Assembly (NCBI GenBank): GCA_964489125.1
Contig: CAZAXY010000003.1
Location: 9,084 to 73,083, forward strand
Length of the DNA: 64,000 nt
Reading direction: 5' to 3'
Origin: GYS-P2D sp964489125
GTDB taxonomy: Bacteria > Bacteroidota > Bacteroidia > Chitinophagales > Saprospiraceae
Shown here: one piece after another, positions 8,341 to 16,826 of the stretch
How positions within the stretch are numbered: position 1 is the stretch's first letter
Layout of the letters: each line of letters opens with the position of its first letter
Made by a program: the position numbers and the translations under genes
The notes under the pieces: model-generated
Databases searched by the model: none
What the model was told of the DNA's origin: nothing
What the model saw: the letters and a program-made list of their open reading frames with translations, nothing else

Positions 8341-8514
8341 CGATTAATTGAGAACGCATTATTAACTCGGTCGAACGATAGACAAGTCTTAACTACTTAG
8401 GCTGATTAGACTCAAGTATGTAGATATCCTGCCACACCGGCAAGCGGGCTCAGTCGTTCCTCCATCGATATGAAAAAGCACTCGCTACTTGCACTTGCCG
8501 CCTACACTGCCGCC

Positions 8515-8560
8515 CCTCTCTTTTTTTCAAATCGACTGAAAGGAGAGTTGTAAATAGTTG
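8515..8560 (-). repeat. Dispersed intergenic repeat, copy 2
   Basis: On the minus strand it contains CTCTCCTTTCAGTCGATTTG followed by an A-run and GAGAGG. The CTCTC and GAGAG ends can pair, giving a hairpin with a 22-base loop. The 19-base core matches copy 4 at 18 positions. Confidence 0.65.
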
Positions 8561-8746
8561 GTCCGAAAGGATTCAGTCCTAAATCCAAAAACATAGTTGC
8601 CTACCTTTTTCATACCGATCAGGGTGGAGGCATCTTCAGCTCGGTTAGCACGAGCATTGATCTCTGCAGATTAGTCTTGTTCTTTTCAGAGATAAAAAGC
8701 CTAATGCACCCGTCCTATATTAATCGAATTATTAAAATAGTTCGAT

Positions 8747-8779
8747 ATACATTGCTATACTATGTATTTTGTTATACAT
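8747..8779. promoter_or_regulatory. Putative PadR operator with three half-sites
   Basis: ATACAT at 8747-8752, ATGTAT at 8762-8767 and ATACAT at 8774-8779 form two overlapping dyads directly in front of the padR start at 8787. The inner one, ATGTAT-N6-ATACAT, resembles the ATGT/ACAT palindromes bound by PadR proteins, although the spacing is 10 rather than 8 between the ATGT and ACAT tetramers. It implies autoregulation. Confidence 0.55.
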
Positions 8780-8786
8780 TAATGGC

Positions 8787-9122
8787 ATGAACGAAATATT
8801 TGTCACTAAGTGGCAATCACAAGTCAAGAAAGGAACCTTAGCCTTCATCGTACTCAATGTGCTCAAGGATAATGAGCTCTATGGCTACGAATTCATCGAG
8901 GAAGTCAAGAAGAAAACTTCCATAGAAATAGCAGAGGGGACCTTCTATCCATTGATGAATCGCCTGAAGAAAGAAGATCTCGTCTCTGCTAAATGGGTGG
9001 AACAAGAGTCTGGCATACCTAGGAAGTACTATGTACTTACCGAAACAGGCAAGGAAACGCTAGAAGAGATGCGGTTGTATTGGGCTCAATTATCTAAGTC
9101 GATCAAAAGAATATCACAATGA
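8787..9122 (+). CDS. PadR-family transcriptional regulator
   Basis: 111 residues from the ATG at 8787; an earlier TTG at 8769 is less likely because it lies within the operator. It is a PadR winged helix: KKGTLAFIVLNVLKDNELYGYEFI, then EGTFYPLMNRLKKEDLVSAKW, a wing (GIPRKYYVLTETGKE), and a short dimerisation helix. PadR proteins of this size repress small membrane-associated operons. It overlaps the following HAAS gene by ATGA, the usual pairing for HAAS-domain proteins. Confidence 0.9.
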   Translation: MNEIFVTKWQSQVKKGTLAFIVLNVLKDNELYGYEFIEEVKKKTSIEIAEGTFYPLMNRLKKEDLVSAKWVEQESGIPRKYYVLTETGKETLEEMRLYWAQLSKSIKRISQ

Positions 9123-9727
9123 ACTTAAAAGCTATAGAATTTCAAGAGGAGACCACCAAGCGCATATATGACAACTATATGAAGCGCACGCAGAATGCCA
9201 TACGTACATTGGAGACCGCCGATCAGCGCGAACTGCTGATGGAGTTCAACAGCCACATCTATGAGGGCTTACAAGTCAGAACTCAAGGAACAGAAGTAGA
9301 CCAATTGCTGGACATACTGGATAAGTTGGGCAATCCCGAAGAGACCCTCAAGCCTATTGTCGCTGACAAGAAACTGGAGCAAGCCACTCAGAGCTTCAAC
9401 CCACTGCAGGTATTCAGGGCTTTGGTGCTCAATATTGGAAATGGCATGTCCTACATTGTGTTTTTTATCTTGTACATTCTGCTCTTCGGTTTTGTGTATC
9501 TCATCATTGCTAAAATCTTCAATCCCAGTCAGGTCGGACTATTTTTAAAGGACGGTTCATTTCACGCCTATGGATCGATATCTCAGTTGAGCCTATCTGA
9601 TCCAGGCATCACAGAACAGTTAGGACACTGGTTCATACCGGTCACTATAGTGTTATTAATGATATCATACCTGATTATCACCACCCTACTGCGAGTAAAA
9701 CAGAATCTCAACAAGCGTTACACATAA
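9119..9727 (+). CDS. HAAS (DUF1700-like) membrane protein
   Basis: 202 residues. The soluble N-terminal half (about 1-90) is the HAAS-type helical domain (AIRTLETADQRELLMEFNSHIYEGL, then LLDILDKLGNPEE). Two membrane segments follow (about 108-130 and 176-196). HAAS proteins are encoded with PadR regulators and are thought to signal to them or to membrane partners. Translation is coupled to padR; the CPBP protease follows 45 bp later. Confidence 0.75.
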   Translation: MNLKAIEFQEETTKRIYDNYMKRTQNAIRTLETADQRELLMEFNSHIYEGLQVRTQGTEVDQLLDILDKLGNPEETLKPIVADKKLEQATQSFNPLQVFRALVLNIGNGMSYIVFFILYILLFGFVYLIIAKIFNPSQVGLFLKDGSFHAYGSISQLSLSDPGITEQLGHWFIPVTIVLLMISYLIITTLLRVKQNLNKRYT

Positions 9728-9772
9728 AAAGCTCGGAAACCAACTTTATCAACACTTTAATAAAGTCTAAAT

Positions 9773-10633
9773 ATGACTATCAAAGACGTCGGAATTAAGA
9801 TCCTATATTTCCCGCTCACTAAAATCATCGTCGGTATAATCGTGTTGTCCAGCCTATATGGCCTCTCACAAACTGGTATTAATCTAGTACTTGAGGGAAG
9901 CTCATTATCACAGGTGATGATCAATCTCACAGCAGGAATCATCTCTTCAGTTATTGCTATTATCGCATATGCCTTCCTCTACAGCTACTACGAAAGCCGA
10001 GAGATAACAGAATTTTCCGCCAGGGGCTTGGGCAAGAATCTATTTTTCGGGATACTAATCGGAGTGATCTTACAGTCACTTACCATACTGTTCATCTACC
10101 TCATGGGTGGTTATGAAGTTGTCTCCATCAATAAGTTTATCTATGTCATCCCTGCCCTTACAATGGCGTTCACTTCTTCAGTGTTCGAAGAAATCCTCTT
10201 ACGGGGCATCATATTTAGGATCATGGAAGAAAAAATGGGCAGTTATATAGCCTTGGTCATATCGGCATTGATCTTCGGTGGTTTACACTTCGCCAACCCC
10301 AATGGTTCATTAGTCGCATCCATAGGCCTAGCCATACAAGCGGGCTTATTACTTGGCGTCAGCTATATGTATACCCGCAGTCTTTGGCTTCCGATAGGCT
10401 TGCATTTTGGCTGGAACTTCATGCAATCCGGGATCTATGGCGCCACTGTATCAGGGTATCACTTAGATCAATCCTGGCTCACTTCTAAGATCAGCGGTGC
10501 CTCATGGTTTACCGGCGGAGCGTTTGGCCCCGAGGGTTCTATCCAAGCGACTGTCTTTTGCATGATCGCCGCCGCTCTATTCCTGTACTTCTGCAGACGG
10601 AATAATAAGATTATTAAGCCATCTTGGAATTAG
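9773..10633 (+). CDS. CPBP-family intramembrane metalloprotease
   Basis: 286 residues with about seven or eight membrane segments. The three CPBP (Abi/CAAX) motifs are present: EEILLRG (about 138-144), a FGGLHFANP segment (about 167-175) and GLHFGWNF (about 208-215), giving the Glu-Glu pair and two His that bind the metal. Family members act as CAAX-like proteases, in bacteriocin immunity, or in membrane-protein processing. As the third gene of a padR operon it is probably controlled by the operator upstream; substrate unknown. Confidence 0.85.
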   Translation: MTIKDVGIKILYFPLTKIIVGIIVLSSLYGLSQTGINLVLEGSSLSQVMINLTAGIISSVIAIIAYAFLYSYYESREITEFSARGLGKNLFFGILIGVILQSLTILFIYLMGGYEVVSINKFIYVIPALTMAFTSSVFEEILLRGIIFRIMEEKMGSYIALVISALIFGGLHFANPNGSLVASIGLAIQAGLLLGVSYMYTRSLWLPIGLHFGWNFMQSGIYGATVSGYHLDQSWLTSKISGASWFTGGAFGPEGSIQATVFCMIAAALFLYFCRRNNKIIKPSWN

Positions 10634-10685
10634 TCTCATAGTCTATGGAGGCCCTCCGACATACTTGTTATACGTTAATCACCAG

Positions 10686-11783
10686 TCAAAAATAGTACCT
10701 CACAAAATCATCGTAGATGTCCTCGATCATGTCCTCGATAACATCCTCCCTCCTTCTGTTATCGTTGGAAGCACCTTGTTCATACCTACTCGGCAAAGCT
10801 CTTCTATCTCCAGTGATTTGGTAGGTCTCGTTGGTTAATGTTTCACGAGCATCGAAAAACTGGTTGCGGAAGTTGCAGTAGTTTCTGTCACTCTTGGTAC
10901 TTGCGGCAGCTCTCCAACTGTAAGCTATATTCTCAGATATTGTGGTGACCGTGCAGCTCACGGTTATAAACTTCTCTACCCGAACCGAGCGTCCACTGGT
11001 GTCTACCTGAGTTTCATAACCATCTGATATTTCCTCAGAAAATTCTTCTGTAGTACTCGTTGATCTCGAATTAACATCTAAGCGAGAGAAATCCAGCTCT
11101 AAGACACAGTCACTATTAGGTTCATTTCTTTCGTAGTAGATCTGATAGAATCCTTCACTTTCTCTTTCGACATCACTAAATACCCGATCTATCTCCCTCA
11201 GATAAGTGTATTCAAATGGCGAGTCTGCCTCTATAAACACCTTCACGATCGCCAAACTCAGCGCCTCTTCTTTCAATAATTGGATGTCAGGGATGGTCGC
11301 ATCATACAATTGAGCCTTATCGTAGAAGCCAAAGGCATTTTGTGCAAAGACCTTATTATAATTACGTCCATAATCACCCATGGCATTCTGTCCTAATTCA
11401 AAAAAACCGGCTCCTATATCTATTCCTAAAGCATCTCTTTCCTGTTCTATCGCACTCAAAGGGCCATCAAATGCATTGTCTATGTATCCCTTGCCGTCAT
11501 AGTATAGATCGACCAGCTTGCTGTAGGATGTATAGGCTTCTTCCCAGTCTTCTATGATGTCGCTTCTGAGTGTTCTTTCGGCAGTGTTGTTGGTTTCTTT
11601 GATCAACTCATCAAATGAGCTATTCATAATCTCCTTAGAATGACGACTTCTATTGCCCTTCTTGTATTCTTTAAGTGTGCCTTTGTAAGCATCCTCATAA
11701 TTGCCTTTTTCAAAGCTCTTTTGTGGACTTGAACAAGCCAATGGTAGGATCAATACCAAGAAGTAAAAAATGTAATTCTTCAT
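10686..11783 (-). CDS. Hypothetical lipoprotein
   Basis: 365 residues starting with a lipoprotein signal (MKNYIFYFLVLILPLACSS, lipobox LPLAC). The following KSFEKGNYEDAYKGTLKEYKKGN looks like a single TPR-like start, after which no known domain is recognised. Several acidic and Ser/Thr-rich stretches near 250-270 and a basic Arg-rich segment near 330-345 are notable. Convergent with the CPBP gene; the 52-bp gap holds a short GGAGG/CCTCC palindrome. Probably an outer-membrane or periplasmic lipoprotein of unknown role. Confidence 0.7.
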   Translation of the reverse strand: MKNYIFYFLVLILPLACSSPQKSFEKGNYEDAYKGTLKEYKKGNRSRHSKEIMNSSFDELIKETNNTAERTLRSDIIEDWEEAYTSYSKLVDLYYDGKGYIDNAFDGPLSAIEQERDALGIDIGAGFFELGQNAMGDYGRNYNKVFAQNAFGFYDKAQLYDATIPDIQLLKEEALSLAIVKVFIEADSPFEYTYLREIDRVFSDVERESEGFYQIYYERNEPNSDCVLELDFSRLDVNSRSTSTTEEFSEEISDGYETQVDTSGRSVRVEKFITVSCTVTTISENIAYSWRAAASTKSDRNYCNFRNQFFDARETLTNETYQITGDRRALPSRYEQGASNDNRRREDVIEDMIEDIYDDFVRYYF

Positions 11784-12001
11784 AGCGATGCGGTTCTATC
11801 GTAAAGAAAAGAATAATAAATGTTTACCAAAAGTCTCTTCCTCTTGTAGTAGCATAAGATTTACGTGTGAATTCAAATTGTTTTTTGAGCCTGCCACACA
11901 CATTGATCCACTGACTGTGCGCAGTAGAATCAGAGAGCATAATTATGTATGCGTTGATCATCCACTATCCGAACAACTCAATAAGCGGACGTCAGTTATG
12001 A
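11784..12001. other. Intergenic sequence, no gene seen
   Basis: Frames across it are short and lack motifs. The divergent lipoprotein gene starts at its left edge and a possible gene remnant begins at its right. Confidence 0.4.
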
Positions 12002-12346
12002 TTCGCATGGACCACATTTTGCAACTTAAATACCCAACATTCAAAAAGATCACAGCTATTTGATTACTATCTTATAAAAGGGAAAATAATAAGATATAAT
12101 TCAAGAGCTCTTATTGGTTATTGTGGCTATATACATGGTGAATCTATCCATATTGGCAATAATTCTTCTTCCGATGAAATCTGGAGTAAATTAAAGCAAT
12201 CGTTAGAAAGAATAAAAGTAGATTCTGATATTTCAAGGTACTTCATTGACACAAGCTTTATTTACAATATTTTACCTTTCATTAACTGGGATTTATATAC
12301 AAAGAGCTTGGCAGGTACAAAGGCTGAATTAAATGTCAATAATCAA
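12002..12346 (+). pseudogene. AT-rich coding remnant of unknown origin
   Basis: One frame is open from just after a TGA at 11999-12001 and reads like protein (segments YCGYIHGESIHIG, SSDEIWSKLKQSLERIKVDSD, FIDTSFIYNILPFINWDLY), but it has no start codon. Its open end after about 12346 only runs antisense to gpsA. Base composition is more AT-rich than the neighbours. I do not recognise the family; it may be the middle of an acquired gene truncated at both ends. Confidence 0.3.
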
Positions 12347-12361
12347 TTTCAGCTCATGCTC

Positions 12362-13357
12362 CTACCCTGGATCATACTCCGATCCACTAGCTGTCCTCAG
12401 CAGTCCCCTAAATGCCTTCTTCACATTCGATCCCTCATGGCAGACTCTATATACTTCATGAGATATAGGCATCTCGATTTCATATTCCTCTGCCAACTCC
12501 ATTACAACCTTACAGCTCTTGACGCCTTCGGCGACCATATTCATGCTATTAATAATCTGTTCGAGCTGTCTACCTTGACCCAGTGCATATCCTACTGTGC
12601 GGTTTCGACTCTGCGGACTATTGCAAGTGGCGACGAGATCTCCCATACCTGCTAATCCTGAGAAGGTCTTGCGCTTGCCTCCCATAGCGACTCCTAATCG
12701 AGTCAGCTCTGCCAATCCTCTAGTAATTACGGCGGCTCGAGTATTGTCTCCAGCGCCAGCACCATCACCCATGCCCGCTGCAATGGCGATGACATTCTTA
12801 AGTGCTCCGCCCAGCTCGCAGCCTACCACATCATTATTGGTATAGACTCTGAACAGTCCCAGCTGAAAAATCTTTTGCAGGGCCAAGCCTATCCGCTTGT
12901 CGACCATGGCGATCACGCTGGCCGCTGCTTGTCCTGCAATAATCTCACGGGCCAGATTCGGCCCCGTAAGTACACCAACAGGGTGACCAGGCATGACAGA
13001 TTCTATGACTTGCGTCATACGCATCTTAGTGCCATGCTCAAGGCCTTTGGTAAGGCTCACAATCGGCACCCACGGTCTGATATGAGGTCGAGCACTTTCC
13101 ATTACTGCTCTAAAGCTGTGCGATGGAATGCCCATCACCACGACATCGGCATTTTTGACTGTTTCCTCGATAGTATGTCGAGCTTGTAGTCCACTATATA
13201 GTTTAGCCTCTTTGAGATATCTTGAGTTGGTGTGGTGTGTGTTGATTTCATCCACAGTATCGCCATTGCGAGCCCATAGCAAGGTCGGAACATTTCTCGC
13301 TGTTAAGGATGCAACTGTAGTCCCCCATGATCCTCCTCCTAATACTGCTATATTCAT
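12362..13357 (-). CDS. gpsA: Glycerol-3-phosphate dehydrogenase [NAD(P)+]
   Basis: 331 residues, full length for the family. The Rossmann motif GGGSWGTTVA (7-16) is at the N-terminus; GIPSHSFR, VSLTKGLEH, LTGPNLAREI, ALKNVIAIAAGMGDGAGAGDN with the catalytic Lys of the ALKN segment, TRGLAEL, and FSGLAGMGDLVATC follow in the usual order. The enzyme makes sn-glycerol 3-phosphate from dihydroxyacetone phosphate. It overlaps the acyltransferase fusion upstream by ATGA, so the acceptor for the first acylation is made from the same transcript as the enzyme that acylates it. Confidence 0.96.
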   Translation of the reverse strand: MNIAVLGGGSWGTTVASLTARNVPTLLWARNGDTVDEINTHHTNSRYLKEAKLYSGLQARHTIEETVKNADVVVMGIPSHSFRAVMESARPHIRPWVPIVSLTKGLEHGTKMRMTQVIESVMPGHPVGVLTGPNLAREIIAGQAAASVIAMVDKRIGLALQKIFQLGLFRVYTNNDVVGCELGGALKNVIAIAAGMGDGAGAGDNTRAAVITRGLAELTRLGVAMGGKRKTFSGLAGMGDLVATCNSPQSRNRTVGYALGQGRQLEQIINSMNMVAEGVKSCKVVMELAEEYEIEMPISHEVYRVCHEGSNVKKAFRGLLRTASGSEYDPG

Positions 13358-16300
13358 GAGAGTGCTTTTTGTGGTGTGTTAGACAATTCGTATTGACCCA
13401 ATTCTTTTAAGTAGAGATTTCTAACTTCTTCGATCTGGGCATCCATGTTTTTCTTGGTCCATCCTTCTACAGAGATGGGATCGAGAACTTTGACCGTTAC
13501 CACTGTTGGGTTGATGAGCTTTGCTCCACGAGGCATCACGTCGTGGGCATTCATAATGCATATGGGAATGATTGGCACCTGAGCTTGCATGGCCAGATGA
13601 AATGCGCCTTTCTTAAAAGGTCCCAATTGATAATCATAGCTTCGAGTTCCTTCGGGTGCGATAGCCACGGAGGTACCATTATTAAGTACGTCGATTACTG
13701 GTTTCATAGCCTCGATGGCTTTGTCTCGATTCTTTCTATCGATAAAGACTACTCCTGCTGCTTGAAAGAGTGGACCTACGGGAGTATACTTCAATTCTTT
13801 CTTGGCGATGGCTACGGTATTCTTACGGACCAGCTTCGCCATGATGAGGAAGTCAGCATTGCTCTGATGATTAAATAAAAATATTGCAGGGCGCTGGCGC
13901 CATAGGTTCTCTTTGCCTTTGACAGCCAACTTCATTCCCGCCATGGAGGTTCCTAAGTCTCCTATAACGGCTGTCATGCTATTGACCCCATCTCGTCTCG
14001 ATCCTGATAAGACACCTGATGCCATCCCGGCCATCGCAGCAGGTATGAGAGTTCCTGCAGCGAGCAATGTGCGCACCACATTTTCGACCCCTGGTCGAAT
14101 CGCATCATCAAATCGATAAATTGGCCAATCATTTTTAAAGGAGATTGCAGATAATTCCTGATCTGGATTGGTAGGTTTGGGTTTACCTACTAACTCAAGG
14201 AGCGGTAAATCTGAGACACTATCAGTATAGAAGTAGCTCTTACTTAAGTCTAAGTCCAACTCGTCTGCAAGTGTGATGGCAGCTTTAGCCTTACCCTCGC
14301 CCCAACAGGCTGGCTCAAGGATCTCCCCGGTAAATTTTCCGTCATTCACCTCCATCCTCGTACACATGATATGCTCCACGCTTAAATCTCTCGCAATAGG
14401 ATCCACTTGATATGGCGTGGCAGCAGATATTATGGCCACTGTATGCCCTTTGGCGAGATGAGCGGCAACCAGTGCTCGTGACTCCGGATATATAGCTTGA
14501 GCAAGATGCTTCTCATAAACTTCCTCACCTACATTGATGAACACCTGCTCCTTGACACCCTTGACTCCCTTGGCTCCTATGGCAGCAAGCCCGGCGAAAT
14601 TCTTATTGCCCATAGCATATACCATGACTCCATTGAACTGGGCTATGATCTCACGTGGGCTCATCTGTCCGCTCAGCAGGCGACTTTGAAAAAACTGCTT
14701 CGCACTAAATCCTTTGATTAAGGTTCTGTCAAGATCGAAAAATGCTCCAATATGTGAACCCGATTCTGCGTCTATCACTGGCGCAGTAATGCTCGCAGTT
14801 TTGCTGCCCGGAACGACACTACGGTCAATAGGTAGCGCTAGTTTTTGTTGCTCACTGCGGTTCAGGATAAATCCTTGCAGTGTGCTAATGCGCTCTGCTA
14901 TGTCCTCCATCTGCAACACCAGTTCATGTACCTTCTCTCGTTGTCCTTTTTTAGGTATTGGGATGAGCTTCATATTTTCACATAAGCGAAGTGCATTAAT
15001 TAAGAACGGCTTAGACACAGATTCAACCCTATGGATCCGTCCTTGCCAGTGCATCTCTTCCCCTTTAAACAAGCATTGATCGAGAAAATATTTTTTGTTG
15101 TACACATCATTGTCGTCCCACTGGTAGATGGTGTGTAGGACAACTCTATAGGCCTCCACATAGGTGAATAAAGCAACATGAGAAACAAAGATATTTTGCT
15201 TCTTCAAGAGATTCTCAATAGGCTTGGACGGTCCCTTAAGCAATGACTGCCATTCTGGATGCAAGTAATCTAACCCTTCCTCTATCTCATCACTGAAATG
15301 AGCCTTATTAGAGTAGAAAAATTCAAACTTGAATATGTTTCGCAGAGACATAATCTCTTGCCAAAAGGCTATAGTACGCTCATGAGGCTTCTTGCTATAG
15401 TGCTTGATGAGCGCCAACTCAATAAATGCCCGATGGTATAGATGATGCACAGACATATTAGAGTAATACGTTGCCGGCAGATAGCTCAATGTTACGATGG
15501 TATACTTGGCTTTGACACCATCTCCCACTTGCTTGATGATGTTGGCTCGTTTGAGCAAATTAATAGCACATTGAACACTCTCTCCTATTGGTGCTCCCCT
15601 ATCTACGAGTGCGTCACTTTTCCTATTTTCGATGAGTTGCATAAGTGAGACAACGTCATTGCATATCTGAGTCTTAGTCAAGGCAAACTTAGATAGTAAT
15701 GTTGTACAGATCAATGAAGCTGTCGTGACCGGAGTAATCCTATTAATTGCATGAACTAGTTCAAATGCGAACCTTGGCAGTGTATACTTCTGATTATTAA
15801 TGGCGGACTCTTGATTTGGTATTGTAGCAACCGATTCTTTATTCTTTTCTACTGGCTCACCAAATCTTAGGGAGATTTTGCCATAATTCTTGTTGAGTTT
15901 GCGGATATAATTCATCATCCACATCAAGTTCTCTGACTTCTTTTCTTTTCCTCGACCTTCAGCAGTCATATCCTGCACGTCGGGGATGAGATCATATACG
16001 ACAGATACCGGAACATACTTTACATCCTGAGTTGACTCTTCTTCAGCCTCTGCGATATACTTCAGGATACCCATCTTAGGCCATACCAACTTGCCTGTTC
16101 TAGATCGTGTTCCTTCTATGGCCCACATAAAGTGCTGACGCTCGTCTACTAGTGACGCTATGTAATGTTTCAGCGTAGCCTTATAGATCAAGTTGTCCTT
16201 AAATGAACGACGGATAAATATCAGCCCGATCTTACGACCTAAGTGCGCTAATCCAGGAAAGCTCAGATTAGCTCCAGCAAATATCATAGGCCATGGCAAC

Positions 16301-16626
16301 CCATGTCGCAGCAGGGCGATGCCTAGCACAAACATGTCGATATAGGTCTTATGTGTCATCACGAAGGCCACCGAGTTGTGTCGCATTATCTTGGAAAGAC
16401 GCTTTATCTCTGCTGGATTGACATCAATCGTTTCTTCATATGCCAATGACATCAATCGTTCAATGACCTTCGAACTGATCAGGCTGGCATAAGGATTCTG
16501 TTCGGTCTTGAGCTCCTTCAAATATTGCGCTGCCTTCTTTCGGACTTGTTCAAAATCCTCACCTGTGGATTTAGAGATCTCAGATAAGCTCTCCAAAAAT
16601 TGTGGATTGTCCAGTGTATGCTTCAT
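13354..16626 (-). CDS. PlsB-like acyltransferase / HAD phosphatase / PlsC-like acyltransferase fusion
   Basis: 1090 residues with three catalytic modules. First, a glycerol-3-phosphate acyltransferase like PlsB: HKTYID (H92, D97), then GANLSFPGLAHLGRKIGLIFIRR and EGTRSRTGKL at 171-180, with a long helical extension to about 590. Second, a HAD-IB phosphatase: DLDRT with D631/D633, a Lys-rich CWGEGKAKAA segment near 775, and TDSVSDLPLLE from 801. Third, a PlsC-like 1-acylglycerol-3-phosphate acyltransferase: NHQSNAD with H920/D925 and PEGTRS from 991. Together they could convert glycerol 3-phosphate to phosphatidate and perhaps to diacylglycerol. Mycobacteria carry plsB2 beside a HAD-PlsC protein and a WS/DGAT; here all are fused or close. 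The phosphatase substrate is unproven. Confidence 0.88.
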   Translation of the reverse strand: MKHTLDNPQFLESLSEISKSTGEDFEQVRKKAAQYLKELKTEQNPYASLISSKVIERLMSLAYEETIDVNPAEIKRLSKIMRHNSVAFVMTHKTYIDMFVLGIALLRHGLPWPMIFAGANLSFPGLAHLGRKIGLIFIRRSFKDNLIYKATLKHYIASLVDERQHFMWAIEGTRSRTGKLVWPKMGILKYIAEAEEESTQDVKYVPVSVVYDLIPDVQDMTAEGRGKEKKSENLMWMMNYIRKLNKNYGKISLRFGEPVEKNKESVATIPNQESAINNQKYTLPRFAFELVHAINRITPVTTASLICTTLLSKFALTKTQICNDVVSLMQLIENRKSDALVDRGAPIGESVQCAINLLKRANIIKQVGDGVKAKYTIVTLSYLPATYYSNMSVHHLYHRAFIELALIKHYSKKPHERTIAFWQEIMSLRNIFKFEFFYSNKAHFSDEIEEGLDYLHPEWQSLLKGPSKPIENLLKKQNIFVSHVALFTYVEAYRVVLHTIYQWDDNDVYNKKYFLDQCLFKGEEMHWQGRIHRVESVSKPFLINALRLCENMKLIPIPKKGQREKVHELVLQMEDIAERISTLQGFILNRSEQQKLALPIDRSVVPGSKTASITAPVIDAESGSHIGAFFDLDRTLIKGFSAKQFFQSRLLSGQMSPREIIAQFNGVMVYAMGNKNFAGLAAIGAKGVKGVKEQVFINVGEEVYEKHLAQAIYPESRALVAAHLAKGHTVAIISAATPYQVDPIARDLSVEHIMCTRMEVNDGKFTGEILEPACWGEGKAKAAITLADELDLDLSKSYFYTDSVSDLPLLELVGKPKPTNPDQELSAISFKNDWPIYRFDDAIRPGVENVVRTLLAAGTLIPAAMAGMASGVLSGSRRDGVNSMTAVIGDLGTSMAGMKLAVKGKENLWRQRPAIFLFNHQSNADFLIMAKLVRKNTVAIAKKELKYTPVGPLFQAAGVVFIDRKNRDKAIEAMKPVIDVLNNGTSVAIAPEGTRSYDYQLGPFKKGAFHLAMQAQVPIIPICIMNAHDVMPRGAKLINPTVVTVKVLDPISVEGWTKKNMDAQIEEVRNLYLKELGQYELSNTPQKALS

Positions 16627-16647
16627 CAGTTATTAGATCTTTCGGTA

Positions 16648-16726
16648 ATTGACACCATAAGGTAGTAAACCGCTTGCATTCCAACTAATAAATTCACCTT
16701 TACTCGGGATACTTAATGGTGTCAAT
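16648..16726. promoter_or_regulatory. Paired ATTGACACCAT inverted repeat in divergent intergenic region
   Basis: ATTGACACCAT at 16648-16658 and its perfect complement ATGGTGTCAAT at 16716-16726 lie 57 bases apart, just upstream of the acyltransferase fusion. Eleven matching bases at two sites suggest a regulator bound at both, possibly looping. Confidence 0.5.
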
Positions 16727-16758
16727 CAACATCCTGTGACTATATATTGCTTTTAAAC

Positions 16759-16802
16759 TGGCTATATAAAAAAATATAGGTTTATCTATATATATATAGC
16801 CA
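16759..16802. promoter_or_regulatory. TGGCTATATA inverted repeat before the subtilase gene
   Basis: TGGCTATATA (16759-16768) and TATATAGCCA (16793-16802) pair perfectly over 10 bases with a 24-base spacer, ending 24 bases before the subtilase ATG. It may be an operator or a 5'-leader hairpin. A TAGGTTTA at 16777-16784 resembles a -7 element, but no -33 at proper spacing is seen. Confidence 0.4.
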
Positions 16803-16826
16803 ATCTCAACATTTAATTTTACACAC

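Larger units (their letters stand above)
8214..8746. other. Intergenic region with two copies of a dispersed repeat
   Basis: No convincing gene. It holds two copies, about 216 bp apart and in the same orientation, of a roughly 42-bp repeat that is also seen at two places near 41-44 kb. The rest shows no recognisable remnant. Confidence 0.5.

Noticed and set aside
8206..8400. 64-codon frame after the methyltransferase
   Set aside because: Runs through repeat copy 1 and has no recognisable family.
10647..10657. GGAGGCCCTCC palindrome between convergent genes
   Set aside because: Too short and without T-run to call a terminator.
11788..12063. 91-codon frame upstream of the AT-rich remnant
   Set aside because: No similarity to the remnant's frame and no motif; not merged as a frameshifted gene.
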